Shown: piece by piece, positions 60,291 through 64,000 of the stretch
How the letters are laid out: each line of letters begins with the position of its first letter
Position numbering within the stretch: the first letter of the stretch is position 1
NCBI GenBank assembly: GCA_020438865.1
Contig: JAGQTU010000004.1
Coordinates: 40,124-104,123 of the forward strand
Length of the DNA: 64,000 bases
Direction of reading: 5' to 3'
Origin: Mycobacterium sp.
Lineage (GTDB): Bacteria > Actinomycetota > Actinomycetes > Mycobacteriales > Mycobacteriaceae
Program-made: the position numbers and the translations under genes
Notes under the pieces: model-generated
Told to the model about the DNA's origin: nothing
Seen by the model: the letters and a program-made list of their open reading frames with translations, nothing else
Databases searched by the model: none

Positions 60291-61364
60291 ATGGCAGCTG
60301 CGGGCACCCAAGCGACGTTCCTCCGACAACGGAGCGCCACCGGTAGCCGGACCGTGCGCCGGGTTCGGATCGCAGCTGTCGCGATCGTCGTCTTGAGTGC
60401 GACGGCATGCGGTGGTGGCTCCCCCGACCCGGCCTCCGCCGCCACCCCGTGCGCCACGGTGAACCAGCGGTACTGCGCGGCGGCCGAAGGCGATCTGCTC
60501 GACGTCACCCTCGATATCCTCCACCCGACCCAGCCCTCGCTCGGCTATGACGAGGTGTACTCCCGTCTCGGTCGGTACACCATCGGCAAGGATGCGTCGA
60601 ACCAATTGTTCGACGCCTGGTGCGCCGCCAATGGGCAGAAGGCGATGCAGTCAGTTAAGCCGGGCGCATCGATATCCGACCGGTCCAGCTTCACCTGCAC
60701 GGTTCCCCTCGGTTCGGAAACCGCCGAAACCACCGAGCCGATGAAGACCGCAGTCATCGGACCCGGCGGACAGGTGTACCTGACCGACGGGCACCACACG
60801 CTGACCTCGTTCTGGGAGGTCCCCGGCGGCGGACCGAGCGCCCATGTCCGGCTGAAGGTCACGGGTAACCTCTCCAAGCTCGCCCCAGAAGCGTTCTGGC
60901 AGGAGATGCAAACTCGGGGCTGGACCTGGCTGCGAGACGCCGACGGTAAAACCATTGCACCCGAGGCTCTCCCGAAGAATCTCGGCTTGAAGCAGTTCGC
61001 CAACGACCAGTACCGGGGGGTGTTGTTCTTCGCGCGCGACATCGGTTACAGCCAGGATGACAACACTCCCGCGTTTCAGGAATTCTATTGGGGACACTGG
61101 CTGCGGACCCAGACCGATCCGAGCTTGAACCCGAACAACTTCCCCCTCAACGAGTTCAGCCCGTACCTCACCCTAGTGGGCAACGTGGCGAAGGCCATGG
61201 TCGCCTTGCCGGGTGACGCAAAGATCACCGACACCCTGGATGCCAACGCGCTGGGACGACTGGATGCTTTCGGGGAGAAGGCGTTCGAAGCGCTCTCGCA
61301 GCCGTTGTCCGCCCCGAAGCCGGGCAAGCTGGCGATCGCGCTCGAGTACAAACGGACGCACTGA
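60291..61364 (+). CDS. Lipoprotein with ParB-like (ParBc_2) domain
   Basis: About 357 residues. A lipoprotein signal (VRRVRIAAVAIVVLSATAC, lipobox TAC) is followed by a ParB/Srx-like domain of the ParBc_2 type: YDEVYSRLGRYTIG, PGGQVYLTDGHHTLTSFW (DGHH as in ParB-type substrate loops) and LKVTGNLSKL. The domain is usually cytosolic; an envelope-anchored form is known but uncharacterised. ATG 60291 keeps a long N-terminus; GTG 60354 would place the signal peptide at its normal length. Confidence 0.78.
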   Translation: MAAAGTQATFLRQRSATGSRTVRRVRIAAVAIVVLSATACGGGSPDPASAATPCATVNQRYCAAAEGDLLDVTLDILHPTQPSLGYDEVYSRLGRYTIGKDASNQLFDAWCAANGQKAMQSVKPGASISDRSSFTCTVPLGSETAETTEPMKTAVIGPGGQVYLTDGHHTLTSFWEVPGGGPSAHVRLKVTGNLSKLAPEAFWQEMQTRGWTWLRDADGKTIAPEALPKNLGLKQFANDQYRGVLFFARDIGYSQDDNTPAFQEFYWGHWLRTQTDPSLNPNNFPLNEFSPYLTLVGNVAKAMVALPGDAKITDTLDANALGRLDAFGEKAFEALSQPLSAPKPGKLAIALEYKRTH

Positions 61365-61425
61365 CCCGGCGACCCGCCGGTGGGTGGCCACACCGGCAAC
61401 AGTCCGTCCGGCTACGGTCGATCGG

Positions 61426-62925
61426 GTGACGACGTCGCGACCGCGAATCACCCGAGTTTGCGCCGCGGCAACCGCCTTCCTCGGCCTGACCGCCGCTGTG
61501 GCCTGCGCACCCACACCGCCGCCGACGTCAGCGCCGTCGGGGCGACCGCCGGCGGTGGTCACCGCTTTGCCGCCGCCCCCGATAGCGACCGTGACACCGG
61601 AAGGCGACTTCGCGGCCGTCACCCGCCTGGTGAACGATGCGATCACCGCCCACCGGCTGCCCGGCGCCGTGGTGCAGGTCGGGCATGCGGGGAAGCTCGA
61701 GTTCCGCCAGGCCTACGGCGCTCGCAAGCTGCCCGGGGAACCCGGGCTGGACGGTTCGCCGTCGGCCGCCGAGCCGATGACCGCCGACACCGTCTTCGAC
61801 ATGGCGTCGCTGACCAAGGTTCTGGGCACCACCACCGCCGTTCTGCAGCTCTACGAGCGAGGAAGGATTCAGTTCGACGATCCGGTGCAGACCTACCTAC
61901 CCGAGTTCAATGCGGACAACGACCCGGAGCGTGCGCAGGTGACGCTGCGGATGCTGCTCACCCACACGTCGGGGATCGGGGGTGACCTGAGCCACCAGGG
62001 TCCCTGGGGACTGGTCGCCGCCGACCGGGAGGATGGCATTCACCGGGCGCTGACGGCACCGTTGGAGTTGGCGCCCGCGCAGGCGTTCCACTACTCCGAC
62101 ATCAACTTCATCATCCTGGGCGTGCTCGTCGAGAGGCTCACCGGCGAACCGCTCGACGAATATGTGCAGGAGAACGTCTTCGCCCCGCTGGGCATGACCG
62201 AGACTCGGTATCTACCCGCCGTCAAGGCGTGCGGCCCACACCGAACGTACGGCACCGCAATCGCTTTCGACCCGAACGGGTCATCCGCCGCGGACTGTCC
62301 GGACGGCACGTGGAGCATCGACCTGCTGAGCCGCATCGCGCCGACCGCGCACGACGAGGACACCCCGGGCATCAACCCGGACTTCGACCATCTGCTGCGC
62401 GGCACCGTCCACGACCCGACGGCGCGGCGGATGGGCGGGGTGGCCGGCAGTGCCGGGGTCTTCTCGACGGTGCAGGATGTCGGCATATTCGCCCAGGCGC
62501 TCCTCGACCGCCTCGCCGGACGCCCGAGCGTGTTCCCGCTGAGCCAATCGACGCTGCAACTGGCGACGACGCCGCAGCAGCCCGGGCACACCGAGGGACA
62601 GGTCGCGGCGGCGAACGACGCCTTCCGGCGAAGCGTCGCGCTGAACCGGGAACCGAACTACCCGGCCATCGCCGGAGTGGACCTGCGCGGGTTCGGCTGG
62701 GACATCGACACCCCGCATTCCCGGCCGCGCGGCACGATCTTCCCCGTCGGCAGCTTCGGCCACACCGGGTTCACCGGTGTGACGATGTGGCTCGATCCCG
62801 GATCCGACAGCTACGTCATCGTCCTGGCGAACGTGATCCATCAGCGCGGCGGCCCACCCGTCGCAAGGCTGAGCGGCCAGGTCGCCACCGCGGCGGCGCG
62901 GGCGCTGCATCTCTACGGCAGCTGA
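61426..62925 (+). CDS. Exported beta-lactamase-fold serine hydrolase (penicillin-binding-like)
   Basis: A 499-residue protein with a lipoprotein-like signal (FLGLTAAVACAP) and Pro-rich linker, then a class C-like domain: SLTK in MASLTKVLG, YSDIN as the YXN motif, and GHTGFTG as the HTG triad. Likely an esterase, D-Ala carboxypeptidase-like or beta-lactamase-related enzyme at the envelope. GTG 61426 follows TACGGT (61413-61418) by 7 nt. It follows the ParB-like lipoprotein by 61 bp, a separate promoter. Confidence 0.87.
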   Translation: MTTSRPRITRVCAAATAFLGLTAAVACAPTPPPTSAPSGRPPAVVTALPPPPIATVTPEGDFAAVTRLVNDAITAHRLPGAVVQVGHAGKLEFRQAYGARKLPGEPGLDGSPSAAEPMTADTVFDMASLTKVLGTTTAVLQLYERGRIQFDDPVQTYLPEFNADNDPERAQVTLRMLLTHTSGIGGDLSHQGPWGLVAADREDGIHRALTAPLELAPAQAFHYSDINFIILGVLVERLTGEPLDEYVQENVFAPLGMTETRYLPAVKACGPHRTYGTAIAFDPNGSSAADCPDGTWSIDLLSRIAPTAHDEDTPGINPDFDHLLRGTVHDPTARRMGGVAGSAGVFSTVQDVGIFAQALLDRLAGRPSVFPLSQSTLQLATTPQQPGHTEGQVAAANDAFRRSVALNREPNYPAIAGVDLRGFGWDIDTPHSRPRGTIFPVGSFGHTGFTGVTMWLDPGSDSYVIVLANVIHQRGGPPVARLSGQVATAAARALHLYGS

Positions 62926-63022
62926 TCGCCACCTCGGTGAACTCGCTGCGGGATTCGGTGAATCGGTGGGAGTGTGCAGTTGCCCCCACCGTCCGGTCGC
63001 CTCCGGAAGGATGAACCACCAG

Positions 63023-64000
63023 ATGCCGCTCGCCGTCGGCGACTCCCTGCCCCCGGAGTTGCGTCCACAACTGGACGACGCGCTGGAGATCGTGTGCAAC
63101 GAGTTCGACGGCCTCGATCCGCATCAGCAGTACCACAACGCCTTCTCGCGGGTGTTGAAGCCCGATCCGCTGGGGCGGGTGCTGATGATGGGCACCGATC
63201 AGCGTGATCTGTTCGTCCCGATGCTGCGGCGCGCCGTCCGGGAGTACCTGCCGGCCGAAGGCCACATCTTCGACTTCGGCGCCGGTGACGGCCAGACGTT
63301 CGCGTACATCGCCGATGCCGTCCCGGCGGGGACAACCGTCTCCATCGAGGAGCCCAATCCCGGGTATCTGACTGCGTATCAAGCATTTCTGGAAAGCCGG
63401 CCGCACCTTCGCCGCGGCGCGGCGCTTCGTTCCAGCATCGACGAACTCGCCCGGCAACCATCGGAAGGCGATCTTCCGGAGCGGGCGAGCATCGATCTGG
63501 CGCTGGCCCTGCACATGATCTACTTCACCGCGGACGTGGCCGAGAGCCTGTGCACGATGCTTCGCTTCGTGAAGCCCGGCGGTGCCCTGTTCAGTGTCGT
63601 CACCGACGAGGCGACCGCCTACGGCGGCTCGGTGCTCCGGGCGTTCATCGACTCGGGCGGCGACACGGGCGACAACGCCGGCCATCTCGCCGCCATCGAC
63701 GAACGCCGCCGGCTCCTGGGTCCGGATGCCGAGGGCGGTGGTTTGCTTCCCACCACACTGTGGGCGCGGGGCATCAGCGTCGACGTCGAATCCGTGCGTC
63801 AGCCGAGCCGCATGTACGGGCACAGCTTCGCGGACCTACTGGCGATCGCGAACATCGGCGTGCTGGTGAACGTGCCCGGGCCACAGAAGTTCGAGAGCGC
63901 CGCGAAGGTTCTGCGCGACCGCCCCGGCGAGGTCGGGCTTCGCATCGAAACCGAAGGGCCCCGGGCGGGCATGTGGAGCGTGGTGCAACCTCAGTGGGTG
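63023..64000 (+). CDS. SAM-dependent methyltransferase, partial (runs off window)
   Basis: At least 326 residues, open to the right edge with no stop. The SAM-binding motif I is HIFDFGAGDGQTFAYIA, followed by motif II-like VSIEEPNPGY and DLALALHMIYFTADVAE. ATG 63023 is preferred since GGAAGG lies 12 nt upstream; ATG 63011 is directly adjacent to that site. It begins with MPLAVGDSLPPELRPQLDDAL, a helical cap. Substrate unknown; the C-terminal part may be an additional domain. Confidence 0.82.
   Translation, partial: MPLAVGDSLPPELRPQLDDALEIVCNEFDGLDPHQQYHNAFSRVLKPDPLGRVLMMGTDQRDLFVPMLRRAVREYLPAEGHIFDFGAGDGQTFAYIADAVPAGTTVSIEEPNPGYLTAYQAFLESRPHLRRGAALRSSIDELARQPSEGDLPERASIDLALALHMIYFTADVAESLCTMLRFVKPGGALFSVVTDEATAYGGSVLRAFIDSGGDTGDNAGHLAAIDERRRLLGPDAEGGGLLPTTLWARGISVDVESVRQPSRMYGHSFADLLAIANIGVLVNVPGPQKFESAAKVLRDRPGEVGLRIETEGPRAGMWSVVQPQWV

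Noticed and set aside
1-64000. tRNA, rRNA, insertion sequences or prophage genes
   Set aside because: No tRNA cloverleaf, rRNA segment, transposase, integrase or phage structural gene was recognised in the window.

Overview
The window is high-GC actinobacterial DNA and almost certainly chromosomal sequence from a (probably environmental) mycobacterium. Pointers are MmpS/MmpL lipid-type RND transporters, a WhiB5-type regulator beside a conserved ESX-associated gene set, KshA (steroid degradation), a WS/DGAT acyltransferase, a mycothiol-linked DinB-type enzyme, a cutinase, a fused HadA/HadB-type dehydratase and a Rv2525c-like Tat-secreted protein. Many genes start at or within 6-8 nt of an apparent transcription start (TANNNT hexamer, then ATG/GTG), the leaderless style typical of mycobacteria. 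I saw no rRNA, tRNA, insertion sequence, prophage or CRISPR.

Layout. 0-5 kb: a 29-bp tandem repeat, a D-aminoacylase-type amidohydrolase, a STAS protein, a VOC protein, and a nitrobindin-like protein overlapping a serine hydrolase. 5-10 kb: a small leaderless ORF, then a leftward six-gene operon (XRE regulator, NlpC/P60 hydrolase, two uncharacterised helical proteins, an EspC-like protein, a small conserved protein) divergent from whiB5; this matches the M. tuberculosis Rv0022c-Rv0028 block. 10-12 kb: kshA divergent from a TetR gene with a perfect 20-bp palindrome between them. 12-24 kb: nitroreductase, patatin, a His-rich secreted peptide, HrpA helicase, a small membrane protein overlapping an APH(6)-like kinase, a sedolisin-type peptidase pair, an SGNH hydrolase and a membrane acyltransferase with tandem dyads upstream. 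24-30 kb: WS/DGAT and an N-acetylglucosamine divergon (PTS EIICB leftward; EIIA-nagB-nagA rightward).

30-34 kb: small secreted and membrane proteins, a DsbA-fold/mycothiol-type gene pair, a VanY-type peptidase, and sodX divergent from sodN (nickel superoxide dismutase). 34-42 kb: MarR-MmpS-MmpL operon, a GH16 glucanase-like enzyme, a YdeI-like protein and a second MmpL on the opposite strand. 42-49 kb: exported envelope and carbohydrate enzymes (DUF1906 protein, L,D-transpeptidase, cutinase, GH6 cellulase) around prfC and two short-chain dehydrogenases. 49-55 kb: SnoaL/DUF1214/SDR operon, fused HadAB-type dehydratase, M20 amidohydrolase, PlsC-type acyltransferase. 55-64 kb: a possible frameshifted mini-gene, an SDR, a lipoprotein acetamidase/formamidase, further exported proteins including a ParB-like-domain lipoprotein, two beta-lactamase-fold hydrolases, and a methyltransferase cut by the window end.

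Most notable: the P60/EspC-like operon with whiB5; a nickel-hook variant (Tyr for Pro) in SodN, whose promoter overlaps that of its maturation protease; the 20-bp palindrome controlling kshA/tetR; the tandem GACGTG-C-CACGTC dyads; and the exported ParB-like-domain lipoprotein. Family assignments are from motif reading and memory of families, without database searches.
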